Of a stretch of DNA of 64,000 bases, positions 10,453 to 22,450 are shown piece by piece. Made by a program: the position numbers and the translations under genes. The notes beneath the pieces were generated by a model, which had not been told where the DNA came from, searched no databases, and saw only the letters and a program-made list of their open reading frames with translations. The stretch's first letter is position 1. Each line of letters begins with the position of its first letter. The DNA comes from Mugil cephalus. Taxonomy: Eukaryota; Chordata; Actinopteri; Mugiliformes; Mugilidae. The DNA lies in assembly GCF_022458985.1 (NCBI RefSeq), contig NC_061777.1, forward strand, positions 12,799,668 to 12,863,667, written 5' to 3'.

Positions 10453-11659
10453 ATGAAGAGTCTTCCCTACTTCTGCCGCGGAGAGGTCATTCGAGGATTT
10501 GGAAGAGGAAGCAAAGAACTCGGTATTCCCACAGGTACAGGTGTCATTAACTTGTCTAAATGTATCAGTAGGTTCCCCTAGTACTTCATTGATCTCCATT
10601 GGGGATATAAACCAGTGTATGTAAATACCAGCAATGCCTGTCATATTAACCCATTAGATTGCATTGTAACATATAAAGATATCCTTTACACGACCTTCGA
10701 CTTATCTTAGATGATGTTTTAAAATATTTGATCGCACCGTCCATACCAAATGTCCCTTTACCGCCTGGTATTGAACAGCACCGATAACGACACTTTTTTA
10801 CGCAACGAGCGCTCCGTTTACGGACTGCCGTAAATGGAGTTATTATGTCACCATGGCTGCTTCTAGAAATGTGCAGTAACGTCGTATCCAAATGAATGTG
10901 AACGATAAAAGTAATTAAAAATACGTATATATCAAATGTTTACTCTTTGTTTTCTCAATTTATTCTCATTTTTACACGGTCACTTATCTGTTTATTAATT
11001 CTTAGGTGGAACTGTGAGACTTTCTAAAAAAAGTGTGATGTCTTTTCAAAGCTGGCTCACTTATGTTTTTTTTTTTTTTTTTATTCTGGCTTTAAAATTG
11101 TACTGGGGCATTGCGTGCGTTAAAAAAAATCACAAAGGCACCGTGGAAGGGAACAATTCAAAACCATATGTTTAGTTTTCAAAACACACTTCTTAAAATT
11201 ATTGCATACCATACTTAAGTGTTAGTGTTGAGCATAAGCACATGCTGAACATGAGTTTATAAAACCTAAAGAACATACAAATAAGTGTATGTTGTTTTTT
11301 AATAATAAATGGAATCTATGAGCAGTGGAAAGGTGTTTCTAAAGTTATAGTCCTCAAGTTTTATAATGTCTTCCTATTTTGCAAGCCTCTATTTTCTTGG
11401 ATGGCAACCTGTCTTTTCCTTTTCCTGACATTTCCCTCTGATCTGATCTCCAGCCAACTTCCCAGACTCAGTGGTGGACAACCTTCCAGCAGATATCAGC
11501 ACGGGGATCTACTATGGCTGGGCCTGCGTTGGTAATGGTGATGTGTATAAAATGGTGATGAGCATTGGCTGGAACCCTTACTACAAAAACACCAAGAAAC
11601 ACTATCTGTGCGGTGTTCAGGTGAACCAACAAGTGGCTACATTGCAGGTCTACTCATAG
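10453..11659 (+). pseudogene. rfk: Riboflavin kinase pseudogene (copy 1, exons 1-2 only)
   Basis: Exon 1 (10,453-10,534, 'MKSLPYFCRGEVIRGFGRGS...' and the start of the flavokinase PTANF motif) and exon 2 (from 11,454) match the intact RFK at 25,642 without coding differences. Three lesions make it non-functional. About 540 bp upstream of exon 1 are deleted. A net 32-nt deletion after 11,599 removes the last two codons and the GT donor of exon 2, so the frame reads on to a TAG at 11,657-11,659. Exons 3 and 4 are absent because homology to the intact gene ends near 12,061. The missing part includes the conserved ETHVIH segment needed for catalysis. Since the remaining coding bases are identical to the intact gene, inactivation looks recent. 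Confidence 0.9.
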
Positions 11660-12053
11660 GGCGGTCTTCAACAATCAAGGGGTTTCAATCTATTTACGGT
11701 CACAAGGCCACTTCTCCCTCAACAGCAAGTCTGATTTCCATGGCCTGTTGAACAGTAATTGCGCAGCTGACTTCTAACACTGCCGTGGGCCTGTGTGCCT
11801 CAATGAATGAACTGAAGTTATTTTTCTACTGTCGCTCTTCAGTCAAAGGGCCAGAAAGATATTGGAACAAATTAAATTAAAGAGAGCTGATAATAGTTGT
11901 CACTCTTGTGATAAAAGAAATAAAAAAATGCATTAATCTGATCAGAAGTGGTAGAAAAAATTCCAAGCGTTATTGTTTTCTTGTTTTATTTCGATACATT
12001 TTTTGGACCCAATGAAAACTGGTGGGCCTTAGACTGTAGTGAGTCTGGACACT

Positions 12054-12075
12054 AGTCCCACTTTGAATTTTGATT
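12054..12075. other. Tandem-duplication junction (RFK intron / PRUNE2)
   Basis: Copy 1 follows copy 2 (27,260-27,280) up to 'agtcccac' at 12,054-12,061. From 12,062 the sequence is unrelated to RFK and within about 25 bases enters PRUNE2 coding sequence. No N-gap or obvious repeat lies at the join. A three-base 'act' is extra in copy 1 just before it. The upstream PRUNE2 partner of the join lies outside the window, so microhomology cannot be judged. Confidence 0.75.
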
Positions 12076-12084
12076 GGAGAGCAG

Positions 12085-15000
12085 GAGTATCGCATTGACA
12101 TGAAGTGCATTGAGCCGTACAGAAGAGTCATTTCTCACGGAGGTGTGCAAACACGCGTTTCAAATCAGTGTCCCCTTCATGTTTTTTAGCTTCTGTTTAT
12201 TTGAAATCCGCTGGTGCCCTCTTTCTTCTCCCCGCTCAGTTGTGTGTTATTTTGTTTTGTTTAGTGTAATCCTCCATTTAGTTAATGCAAGCGTATTCTT
12301 TTAAGATCAAGCACTGTTTTACTTTTTGTGTGGTTTAATTTAATGAATATTTCTTTATCTTCCTGAACACTGCTGAGCCATCTGTGTCTTTATACACTGA
12401 TGATTTTATTGAAATTTAAATTGCGATGCTGTTAATCATTGGGAATCACAGGATCAAAAAACTGCAGTAAAAGGGGGTGGATGTTTTACGGAGGAATGAC
12501 TGGAACAGTTCTTGTCTTAATGAGTTATAATTGATCTTGTTGTTTTTATAATGGACAAATCAATCCTAGGGGTTTTTATTTCAGAAAATAAAAAAAATAA
12601 AAAACGCAGGCAGGATATGGATATGGACTGTTTGCAAATTTGAGATGTCCACAGGTTTTTGTGCAATGAGAGTCCCAAACTGACTGTCCTCTTTGTGTCT
12701 GTGTACATTTTCAGGTTATTATGCTGAGAAGAATGCCATCATAGTGTTTGCAGCATGTTTCTTACCAGACAGCGACAGTGACAATTACAATTATGTCATG
12801 GAAAACCTTTTTCTGTGAGTAACATATCAGTGCATGCTCAAATGCATGTGGACATGCTGAACAAAATGTGTCTACTCCTGATTGTCACACTCACATCTCA
12901 TTTCAATAATATAGGCATCCAGTCAACAATCTTTATTCGTTTACTATTTTAGGGAGAAATTTCTAAGATTTTGAAGCCGCTTGATTAAAACCGGTTGTAT
13001 ATTTTATTGCAGTCATTATGGATAAACATACACCAGTCTTAACACAGTATTTTCTGTTGTCTCTGTGTGTGTAGGTATGTAATAAGTACCTTGGAACTGA
13101 TGGTAGCAGAGGATTACATGATTGTTTACCTGAATGGGGCCACACCTCGGAGGAGGATGCCGGGATTTACTTGGATGAAGAGGTGCTACCAAATGATAGA
13201 CAGAAGGTAACATTTACACATATTTAATATTTAATATCCTCCTACAGTTCAATTTGTGTCCACTGATTATTTATTTTGACTTGATATCACACGAATGTTG
13301 AATATTATTGACATTATATCTATCAAAATCAATGTTGTTATTAATCACCGACATATCGAAATATATAAGACTAAGACAAGACTGCAATAATCCCCCTAAG
13401 AAAACTTTTTGAAAATATTCCTTTTTTTGTTTCATTATTTGTTTTTTGTTTTTCTGTTGACAGTTAATTTAAAGATTTATGTGAAAAATGATCCAATTCA
13501 ATTTTATTTATAAAGCACATTTCATGCACAAGGCAGACTCAATGTGCTTTACAAGAGGTATACATAGTTACAATACAAACATTTACATAAAAATCAGTTT
13601 GGAATCAATTGAAAGGTATAGGTGCAAGTAAACAATCATATGTATGCCATTTTTACCACATACACACTTAAACTCACACAACCACACAAGCGCACACACA
13701 CAGCTCAGCAGTATACACTAAAAGCGGCCTCCCCTTCTTTGGATCTGGTACGAGGGATGAGTAAATTGCCACTGCCTGTTGACCAAAGTGTTCTTGCTGG
13801 GGTGTAAGTGATGAGCATATCTGTGATGTACTGAGGTGCAAGACCATGTAGTGCTTTATAAACCAGGAGCAGTATTTTGAAATTGATTCTTGTTCTAACA
13901 GGTAACCAGTGCAAAGATTTAAGAACAGGTGTGATGTGTTTATATTCTTTGGTACCAGTCAGAATACGTGCAGCTGCATTTTGAATTAGTTGTAACCTCT
14001 GAATACTTGAATTCAGGAGTCCAGTGAATAAACCATTACAATAATCTAATTTACTTGTTATAAATGCATGGATTAAATTTTCCGAATCTGATTTTGACAA
14101 AAAGCCCCTCAATTTGGAGATATTTTAGAGATGATAAAAAGATGATCTTGTAATGTGATTAATATGACTTCTGAAATTTAGATTGCTGTCGATAATTACG
14201 CCCAGATTCCTTGCTTCAGTTTTGCTATGAAGAGAGAGAGAGTTGGGATGTTTTACGATTTTTAGTCTCTGAGCCTGTGCACCAAAGATGATTATTTCTG
14301 TTTTGTCTTTGTTTAGTTGTAAAAAGTTTTCTGACATCCATTGATTAATATCTTTGATACACTGAGTAAGGGATATTATGGGTGATAGGTCATCTGGGTG
14401 TAGTGAAATGTAAAGTTGCGAATCATCTGCATAATTATGGTAACTAAGATTATGTTTGCGTATGACATGAGACAGCATGTAGCGATTGAATAGCAGTGGT
14501 CCAAGAATTGACCCTTGAGGTACCCCACATGTAATGTTCATTTTGTTTGAATTGAATTCACCAATGGAGAAATAAAACTGCCGATCATAAAGGTAGGTTC
14601 TGAACCAATTTAGAACTGGGCCAGACAAGCCAACCCACCTTTCAAGCCTTTCCAATAAAATTTTGTGGTCAACGGTGTCAAACGCAGAACTAAGATCAAG
14701 TAGAACAAGAATCTATATTTTTTTGGAGTCTGTGTTTATACGTAGATCATTCTAAATTCTAATAATGGGTGGGATTTATGGGATTTATGTTTGAGATATC
14801 ACATTTTTTTAACAAAATTGTGAAAGAAGATGAATAAGACCAAAGGCAGTAATCCAGCTGTAATTGGTTCCAGTAAAATCTGAAACGTGTAATTTAGATA
14901 TAACTCCTTTGAAAAAGTAAGTGAACGTGCAAATTAACTTCAGTTAACTGCAAAGTTGGAAGAATAACAGATCTTTGTTGTGATTGAAAAAGGAAATGGT

Positions 15001-17133
15001 TCATTTCAACAGCAGCATTTACCATTAATTTTACAGTATCTGGCCGTCAACTGAGCTCCCAGATCCATTTTTTAAACAGGTCCAACCAGGAAGTATAGTG
15101 AAAGCTATTAGTTGAGTTACCACCTCTACCTCTCCTCTTTTCACGCAGACTGAAGAAAAACCTGAAGATGTTCATCATTGTTCACTCTTCCTGGTTCATA
15201 CGGACTTTACTCGGAATCACCAAACCCTTCATAAGGTCTCGTTGTCATTTACGACAACATACTCTAAATCTCTGACGTCATTCAGACCGCTCATTATGTA
15301 TGAACTTTTTTTTTTTTTTTTTTTTATTATGTCCACACTGCCATTATCAGGGTAGCACGTGACATTGGCACAGTTCAAGACCTGATATCTTTATAGCTCA
15401 TTCCTGGATATCTAGGAGACAATTTCCCGATTTCTGTTATCAGCTCATTTTGCACTCCTATTATCCTCATTGTTGAGGAAGTTGACATTCCCTTTACTGT
15501 TATTTTTTTGAATGATGAATATTGATTGGGGTCAAATTGACCCCGAGGATAATAGGAGGATTAAATGAAAACGCTGAAAAAATAACGTTATGGTTTCTGT
15601 TTTCTACAGCTCCAAGTTCAGCAGTAAAATCAAGTATGTGAATAGTCTGCGAGAGCTTGGAGAAATTATCCCAATGGAGTACGTCCACATTCCACCCAGC
15701 ATCGTCAAGTGAGTGAGACTATATCAGAATTTAATGTCTGTAGCTGCACCTTTTTGGCCCTTTCAAGGTGGAAATATAGAAATACCTGCAATGCCGCATT
15801 TTCATCTTGTGCTTTCCTTGTTGGATTATCTTGAAACATACAGTATGAAAATGAACCCTGTTACCAAATGAATTCACCCTGTCCTCCTTTACCCCACTGC
15901 AGTTCTGTTAATCATTACTCCAGCATTGCCCGTTTAAATTGAATATTAAAAACAGGTGGTTGATATGTAATCTTTAATTACATACATATACAGTGTACCA
16001 ACTATGTTTCTATGTGGTGTGTTTTTGTTCTGTGTTGACTTTGTCTTTGATAAAAGCCATGGTAAAAGTTAAATGCTGTAATTCGTGCTGAAGAAATGCA
16101 CTAGAAAGAGGAAACAGGGACCAAAACCTTTAGTCCATTTGCCCTAATTAGGCATGTTTACACATCTCTCACTCTGCTCCAAGGTATGACGAGGAGAGGG
16201 GTATACACAAATTTGCATGTCTGAGGTAAACTCCCTAACCTTGGTTATGTTGTTCAATGCTTCCTTCAACGCTGCCAGGAATGTTCACATGCTGGGACTA
16301 ACCTTTGACTGACCTGTGGCTGTCTTTGCGTAAAACATAAAGCAAGACCGATATATTGATTTCCTGATTGAGTCTGTGATGCGGCCTTTTCTGTAACTTG
16401 GTTCATTTTTTTATGTGTAACATTTAAAGTTAATTTAAAGATAATCAACGTATAGTAAATGGATTGTTGTATCTTGCACTAACAACCTGATTGTAACTGC
16501 ACCTGACTAACTCACTAATAGATAACAGCAATTAGCATGAGGCATTTTTGCAACATGCTCTGCCCCGTAACCATTAATACTAAAACGAAGTCATTGGCAG
16601 TCAGTGAGGTACTTTATTGACACTACGGCCACATTGTAACAAGTCTTTTTTACGCATACTGGTTTTAAAGTGCAGTATATTGTAGTTACTGAATGTTGTG
16701 ATAAGAAAAGACATTCACCTGAAAGTTCCACACTTTTTGGTACAGATTCACACCACTTGTTACCAGTGAAGTGGTGTCCGTTGAAAATACAGTAATATGC
16801 AAGATACACAGGATTTTATGTATGATTAGTTAAATCGGGATCTACGTTTCATTGGGGTTAAATGGTCTGCTTGCAGCTCACTTACAACTGAGCATGTATA
16901 GAGGCTGAAAACCACAGACTAACTCGTACCCAGTGCTTCTGACATCTAAAAAAGTCTAACAAGCAAATGTTAAATGGTCAAATATTGACTATTTGAGGAA
17001 AATTGTTGAACCTTATGCATTGCAGTGCACTCCTTTGAACCTGAACCCTCTTACCAATGCTTGTTGTCCTCAGCTTCTTTTGTCTTTCAGTGACAGTGCT
17101 GGTAAAGACTATAAATCCCCCGTAAATGCATGA
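12085..17133 (+). CDS. prune2: 5'-truncated PRUNE2: C-terminal BCH domain
   Basis: Six consecutive exon blocks in phase: 12,085-12,142 (5' edge uncertain), 12,715-12,814, 13,075-13,206, 15,149-15,235, 15,610-15,708 and 17,091-17,133. They encode the BCH (CRAL-TRIO-like, BNIP2 homology) domain, with '[12 protein letters not shown]', '[17 protein letters not shown]', '[20 protein letters not shown]', 'CYQMIDRR' and '[14 protein letters not shown]'. The last of these is closer to PRUNE2 than to BNIP2 or caytaxin. The frame is open to a TGA at 17,131, about 172 residues after the junction. The BCH domain binds lipids/small-GTPase regulators and acts as a cytosolic scaffold. Upstream PRUNE2 exons (DHH phosphatase-like region and the long acidic middle) are missing because the duplication junction lies only about 23 bases before the first block. 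That block lacks a normal pyrimidine tract. Whether it is expressed is unknown. Confidence 0.75.
12143..12714 (+). other. prune2: PRUNE2 intron
   Basis: Bounded by a GT at 12,143 and 'acattttcag' at 12,714. T-rich sequence with no coding similarity or mobile element that I recognise. Confidence 0.5.
13495..14720 (-). mobile_element. 5'-truncated L2-like LINE in PRUNE2 intron
   Basis: Read on the minus strand, this encodes the C-terminal part of a non-LTR reverse transcriptase: '[16 protein letters not shown]', '[13 protein letters not shown]', the catalytic '[11 protein letters not shown]', then '[10 protein letters not shown]', '[12 protein letters not shown]' and '[14 protein letters not shown]'. 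These are hallmark strings of L2/CR1-group elements in fish. A stop and frameshift near 14,112-14,125 split the frame, so it is dead. The 3' UTR ends in the usual 'tttataaataaaattgaatt' tail at about 13,495. The endonuclease and first half of the RT are missing (5' truncation). It lies inside the PRUNE2 intron between 13,206 and 15,149, antisense to the gene. Confidence 0.9.
15308..15326. repeat. poly(T) run in PRUNE2 intron
   Basis: Homopolymer of about 19 T in the intron between 15,235 and 15,610. No other structure in that intron. Confidence 0.8.
15709..17090 (+). other. prune2: Last PRUNE2 intron
   Basis: GT at 15,709 to 'tttgtctttcag' at 17,090. Roughly 1.4 kb of AT-rich sequence. Short open frames on either strand show no recognisable family, and I see no mobile element with clear ends. 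Confidence 0.5.
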
Positions 17134-17744
17134 CAAACAGTTGCCCGATCACTTCACAATGTCCCTTACTAACAGTTGCTCTCTGCCCTCTAACCCAATG
17201 CTAAACCAGACTGGATACAGACTTGCAGGACACAGCAGCTAAGTAAGTGGTAAGCCACCGTCCTCTGTAATTGACGATAACAGAGATAAACCGCTGGCAT
17301 CCCCAAGTGTTCATTGGATAGGGAAGATATTGCCAACATAAAGTCTATGCTATCTTGTAGCAACTTTTTATCTGGTCAACTAATCTCAGTGACAAATTAT
17401 CGATACATACAGGGATTGGAACTAGTTTAGTGTTGATACTGAAAAGTTTTTTATGTCTCCTTTTAGTCAGATGCGAACTGATCTGTTTAACGAGGGAAGT
17501 AGAATTATTATTCCAAGAATTCACCTTTGTACAGTTGAGATAGGCTTCAGCAACCACCGTAACCTTAGTGAAGATAAGTGGTAGTAGAAGATGAGATCCA
17601 ATGTTCACCTTTGTGTTCTTATTTTTAACTGCTACAACTTTATCTATATAGCACCTTTCGTACAAATGAACTGCAGCCCAAGGTGCTTCACACATAGAAC
17701 AAATATATAAAAACAAGCCCACAGAAGCCTCCCACTTCCACCCC

Positions 17745-17782
<38 letters not shown>

Positions 17783-18810
17783 ATTATATGACTGTAATTT
17801 GAGCTGTGCTCTGGCCACTGTTTTTGATTCTCACATTCCATTTATTTTTGTTATTATCATATTATTAATATTAATATTATATGAAGTCAAGTGCATTGCA
17901 GTAATTTCTATTCTTTTTCATCTCCTTTCTCACTCAGAGTCGACAAGGGGAACTCGGCTGTTTGACAAGATCCCTGGCTGATGCCTGTCTTCTCCATGCA
18001 TATTGCTGTACTCTACTACAGCATGTCTGAATATGAAAGTCAGCGTGCAGCATGGCACGTACAGCAAATAGTTGTTAGGGCAACAACTAGCAGTGGGTCA
18101 GGCAACTTCTCTTTCATGAAGGAAAATGAAAATGTGAGGGTGCTATATAGACAGTACTCTAGTTTGTATTGCAGAGACCGCCACTGTGCTGAAAGGAGGG
18201 TGCTCTTACATTAGGTTTAGTTTCTTTTGCCTTTCATTTGAGCTATTAATATTAATATGTAACAGATTTTATGGGTATCGTTGAATTTCCTCACTGACTT
18301 ATTGCATTTATGTATTCATAAAATGAATGTATTAATAATTAACCCATCATGTTGCTAAATATTAAGTTTGTAAAGGCAATGTGAGGTGCATCATGCATTT
18401 AACATATAACCAAATACAAGCCAACAGAAGACATATTCAACTGCGTGTTCTCGCAAGTTAACATTTGTGGACGATACTGTAATGTAGCTCTGTCAATAGA
18501 CTGTAATGTTGAGTGAATCTCTATTTAGACTACAATTTAAGGTCATCAAGGTTTACAACACTTTATTCCATACACAAAATGATACAAACATCTTTGTACT
18601 TTACAAGCCTTACTGTACAGGCAGGACACAGTGGCCGAGCTATTTGTGAAGAGTTTACAAAGGTGCAGACGCCACCTGTCACAGTGAGGTTTAACATTGT
18701 GTCACAATATCGTTCAGTGCCTCGTCAAATCTTTTTAAAAGAAAAAAAAAAGCTGTCAGTAGCCCTTATGTGTCACTGTGAAAATAAAGCAACTTGATAT
18801 AAGTAAGCAA
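17134..18810 (+). other. prune2: Predicted PRUNE2 3' UTR, copy 2
   Basis: Follows the TGA at 17,131-17,133. Nearly identical to 18-1690, with scattered single-base differences (for example 'ctagtttg' for 'cttgtttg' near 18,160). Contains the longer (CA)n at about 17,753-17,780 and an AATAAA at about 18,783-18,788. Non-coding by inspection. Confidence 0.45.
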
Positions 18811-20359
18811 AAAAAGCTGATATCAGCAGCTGCAGTAATATGTTGCATGCTTTCAGTTGTTGAAGTGTACTCAGATCTAATTACTCACCCTAACGCAGAA
18901 TAGTGCGCTGTTATAATAATATTTAAAGATGGTTCATCTGAGTTGTGTGTGAGAAAAAGAGAGGCTGTTTGGAAGTGGAGAGGAAATAAGGCGATAGTGT
19001 ATGTTACAATGACAGGGCACGGGCTAGAAGGTGTCCACCTCGCAGTTTTGGGCACGTCTGTTTTTGTTTCTTTATATTTGTACATGTTTGTTCGTGGCTG
19101 GCATAGTATTTATTTGCTGTAAAATATGTAAAATGATTCACTTCATTAAAATGTGTTCCTCCCAACTAGTCTTTTCCTTCTTTTTGTAAAATAGAACGAA
19201 TTTGTCAAAAATCTACAGTGGCCCTGAAGGTCAAAACACAGCGACATTTCAGAAAATGCATTAACATTTCAGAAAACGCAACAACATTGCATTATTATTA
19301 TTATGTGTTTTTGTAATGTCGTTGTGTTTTCTCAAATGTCATGTTTTTGTGAAATGTTGTTGTTTTGACCTTAAGGGCCACCGTAGATTTCAATTTAGCC
19401 TTGCAACCGGCATAAACATAGCGGATATACATACACCTAACTGGTATGTATAAATAATTGACAGATTCAAGTTTTCAACTTTAAACATAACTAAATGTAG
19501 TAGGGACAGTGAATCATTTTGGCCTCAATAAATGGCTGATGGGGGCGAGTGGCACTGTTAGCTGGTTAGCTTCTCTTCCGCTAATATTCTCGTCTCATCC
19601 CATTTTCTGTACCGCTTAATCCTCACTTGGGTTGCTGGAGCCTATCCCAGCTGGCATCGGGCCAGCACCCTGGACACGTCGCCAGTCTATCGCAGGGCTA
19701 ACACAGCACACGCACGCCTAGGGTCAATTTAGAGTCACCAATCACACTAGCATGTCTTTGGAGGTTGGAGGAAACCGGAGTACCCGGAGAAAACCCACGC
19801 AGACACAGGGAGAATCTGGGATTTCACCTGGGGACCGACTAAGCTCTCAGCCAATTGCAGGTGACCTGACAGAGTCAGTGTGTAATATGTGGCCCCATGA
19901 TTGGCTCAGCAGCAATAGGGGCGTGGCCTAAAGTGTACAGGAGGCTTAGATTGACTGTTGAGACAGGTCCTGTATCACCTGAATGAGTGAAATACTGACT
20001 GAAAGATAAAGTCTCCTGCCTCCATTTATCCCTTTACTGAGATATGTTGGATTCACGTTAATGTGTATTTAAAGACATTTAAATTTGTGGGGGATAACTC
20101 ATCTCATCTCATCTTCCATGCCGCTTAACCTCACTAGGGTCATGGGGGTTGCTGGAGCCAATGCAGCTGTCATCAGGCGAGAGACGGGGTACACTCTGGA
20201 CACGTCGCCAGTCAACCAACAATTTCGACCCCACATAGGTCTTCAACAGGGGACACGTTGGGGGTCCGCGGATCCAGTGTTGAAGACCTATACTCTAAAT
20301 TATCTGTAGGAATACATATAAAATGGCAAAATTTTGTTTTGATTCAGGAAAACCTCCAC
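18811..20359. other. Intergenic spacer between PRUNE2 3' end and GCNT, copy 2
   Basis: Counterpart of 1690-3226. Holds the palindromic MITE (19,209-19,390), two pieces of the dispersed fish repeat (about 19,587-19,840 and 20,098-20,220) and the short hAT-like palindrome (about 20,238-20,292). No gene found. Confidence 0.55.
19209..19390. mobile_element. Palindromic MITE (copy 2)
   Basis: Same inverted-repeat element as 2087-2268, carried along by the segmental duplication and almost unchanged. Ends 'aaatctacagtggccctgaa' and, reversed, 'aaatctacggtggccctta'. Confidence 0.7.
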
Positions 20360-22016
20360 CTAATGCACCTCAGCCAGCGCCTTTTGTCTCAGATATCTCT
20401 CCAAGCAGTAGACAGCAATGGGATCTGTGTCTATGTCAAACTTATTGGCAAAGAGGTGATACTGCTGAAGCAGCCATTGCAGGTCTCCAGCACTGTTCAC
20501 ACATATTGACCTGACATGGTCGCCCTGACATGGTGGGTACACTGCTTCCAGTGAATCCTGTGACCCCTCGTGCCACGGCCACCTCACCAGCCGCGCAATT
20601 GAACTCATATCTGTTGTGTCGTATTTAGAGTGGGGCCTCCTTGACCCAGGAACACCAGGCATCCGCTGAATGGTTGCCCAGAGGAACTCATCAGGACTGT
20701 AGGTGTCTTTGGCCCATTCGATCAGCGCATGTATCCGTTTGTCTTCCAACACACTCTGAATGTAGCCTTGGTTAGCCACAAAGTAGGCATTTCCTGAGAG
20801 AATGGGCAAGTTGAAGGGAGGCGGCTCCTTTTTCTTTCCTGTACCCTGAGACAGTTGAAAATTAATTATATGATGGTGACGGTAAGAACTCTTTTGAAAT
20901 GGCAAAGTCACTTAATTAAATTTTGTTATGTAATAGGTTATAAAAAAAAAAATGCATATATCAATATCCAAAATATGCACCTGGATTGTCCCGTTAACTA
21001 TCTGGTGAACTTGTGTTACCCTCCACCTCTTCCCCTCGACCATGGTTTCTGACTCCATACTGTTACCACCTTTCAGGAACCGCAGTATTCTTACAATCTC
21101 CAAGTTTGTTTTCAGGGGGAAGTCCTGGCCACAGAGGTTGAGGAAATATTTCCATTTTGTACTGCTGTTATAGAGGTCGGCCATGCAGTTAAGGTCAGCC
21201 TGGACGCGCGGCCAGGCAGCATAGACCACGCTCACAGGCTCGCTGACCATGAAGACATTTGGAAAACAGGACACAATGGCTGTGATGGCAGAAATGACTG
21301 AGGCCTCTGATTTTTTGTCCACATGGACACAATAAATATTTTGGGGAGCATAAATCGCTCGTAGTAGGTGCTCAAAGTTCTGCACCTAAAAGCACACACA
21401 CACAAAAAAAGAGATTTCAATTCTTGCCCTGTATGTTTCATACACTCACTGTTTTTTTATAACTACTAACTACTATGACAGTAGTGTGCCCCTGTGAGTG
21501 AGTTTTTTGTTGTTGTTGTTGTTTTAGACCGTGCATACCTTGTGATGTACAACAATAGAGTAAGCCAGAGGGAAGTCCTCTTCTTCTTTGCTTAACGGCG
21601 ATGTTACGTATTTTCTACTTGACTTGAAGTTCCTGTTTATAAATGCACAATTGTGAACAAACAATTTATGTACATTTAAATTATGGTTTAGAGTTACACA
21701 TTAACTGAAATCTGTGGGTCTGAGCAACGCACCTGCAGTTTTGGGTGGCATTTATATAATAAGCATCAGGGATCTTAGTGCTCCTGCGGAACTCTTTAGA
21801 GATGGAGAGTAGTTTGGCTTCATCCAGTGCTTCCCTCTCTCCTTTCAGTATTGCTGGACAGTTGTACGTTTGCTTTACAGCTCTATGTTCATGCCTGAGC
21901 GTGTGAGCAGGACTCTGGTCTGTTTTCGGCCGACAGAGTAGCAACAGCATCAACAGGAGTCCCAGTACACAAGTGAGCTTCAATAGCAGCCTCCTTTGTT
22001 TCAGTGAACGCATCAT
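20360..22016 (-). CDS. gcnt1: Beta-1,6-N-acetylglucosaminyltransferase, GCNT1-like (copy 2)
   Basis: Second complete copy of the Golgi core 2 branching enzyme. Exons 21,733-22,016, 21,539-21,632, 20,981-21,385 and 20,360-20,845 have exactly the same lengths and phases as copy 1 and encode 422 residues. Exons 1-2 are identical to copy 1. Exons 3-4 carry 13 nucleotide changes, giving seven amino-acid differences. One turns the first His of the conserved 'HHLFANKFD' motif (residue about 390) into Tyr, and others are R to Q, P to S, A to V and T to V. The membrane anchor, Cys residues and the 'SPDEFLWAT' catalytic segment are intact. Next to the only complete RFK gene. Both copies look capable of making protein. 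Same orthology caveat (GCNT1 by synteny, some GCNT3-like residues). Confidence 0.9.
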
Positions 22017-22116
22017 TTGAGAGCAGTTCAACTACAAATCAATCTACAATCCTAGCTGAGGATGACTAATCAAGGTTTGCTTTATGAATTTTATAGCTAA
22101 AATACAAGCTACGTAC

Positions 22117-22228
22117 TGTTGTTATGTTCTGCTTCACTGTCCTAAGTTTTAAGTGCATGAAGTAATGTTTGACAATGTGTTGAAAAATTCCTCTTATTAT
22201 GAAGCCAGCCAGATTAGTCCATCCCCTC
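22117..22228 (-). other. gcnt1: Probable 5' UTR exon of GCNT1-like gene, copy 2
   Basis: Minus-strand acceptor 'ttttgtttccag' and GTACGT donor bound 112 bases, the same length as in copy 1 (4992-5103), with a single base change ('tgttgaaaa' for 'tgttgcaaa'). Non-coding. Confidence 0.45.
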
Positions 22229-22415
22229 CTGGAAACAAAATAAGACAAACAATATGAACACCTCACATTAGTAGCCATAACTCAGGTAAGCATATACCAA
22301 AACCTTATGCTTCCATATACAGTAGATCAGAGGTCTTCAACGTTTTTCAGGCCAAGGGCCCCCAGGAGACCCCCTACCCATTATATGTGTTCTATATTAA
22401 GCTAAATGACCAATG

Positions 22416-22450
<35 letters not shown>

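Noticed and set aside
11471-11659. Short intact protein from RFK copy 1 exon 2
   Set aside because: The frame is RFK exon 2 reading through a deleted splice donor. It lacks a promoter and the catalytic half, so it is listed as part of the pseudogene.
13705-14655. Two open frames that could be taken as a host gene in the PRUNE2 intron
   Set aside because: They are the two halves of a frameshifted L2-type reverse transcriptase ('YADDSQLY', '[13 protein letters not shown]'), so a dead LINE.
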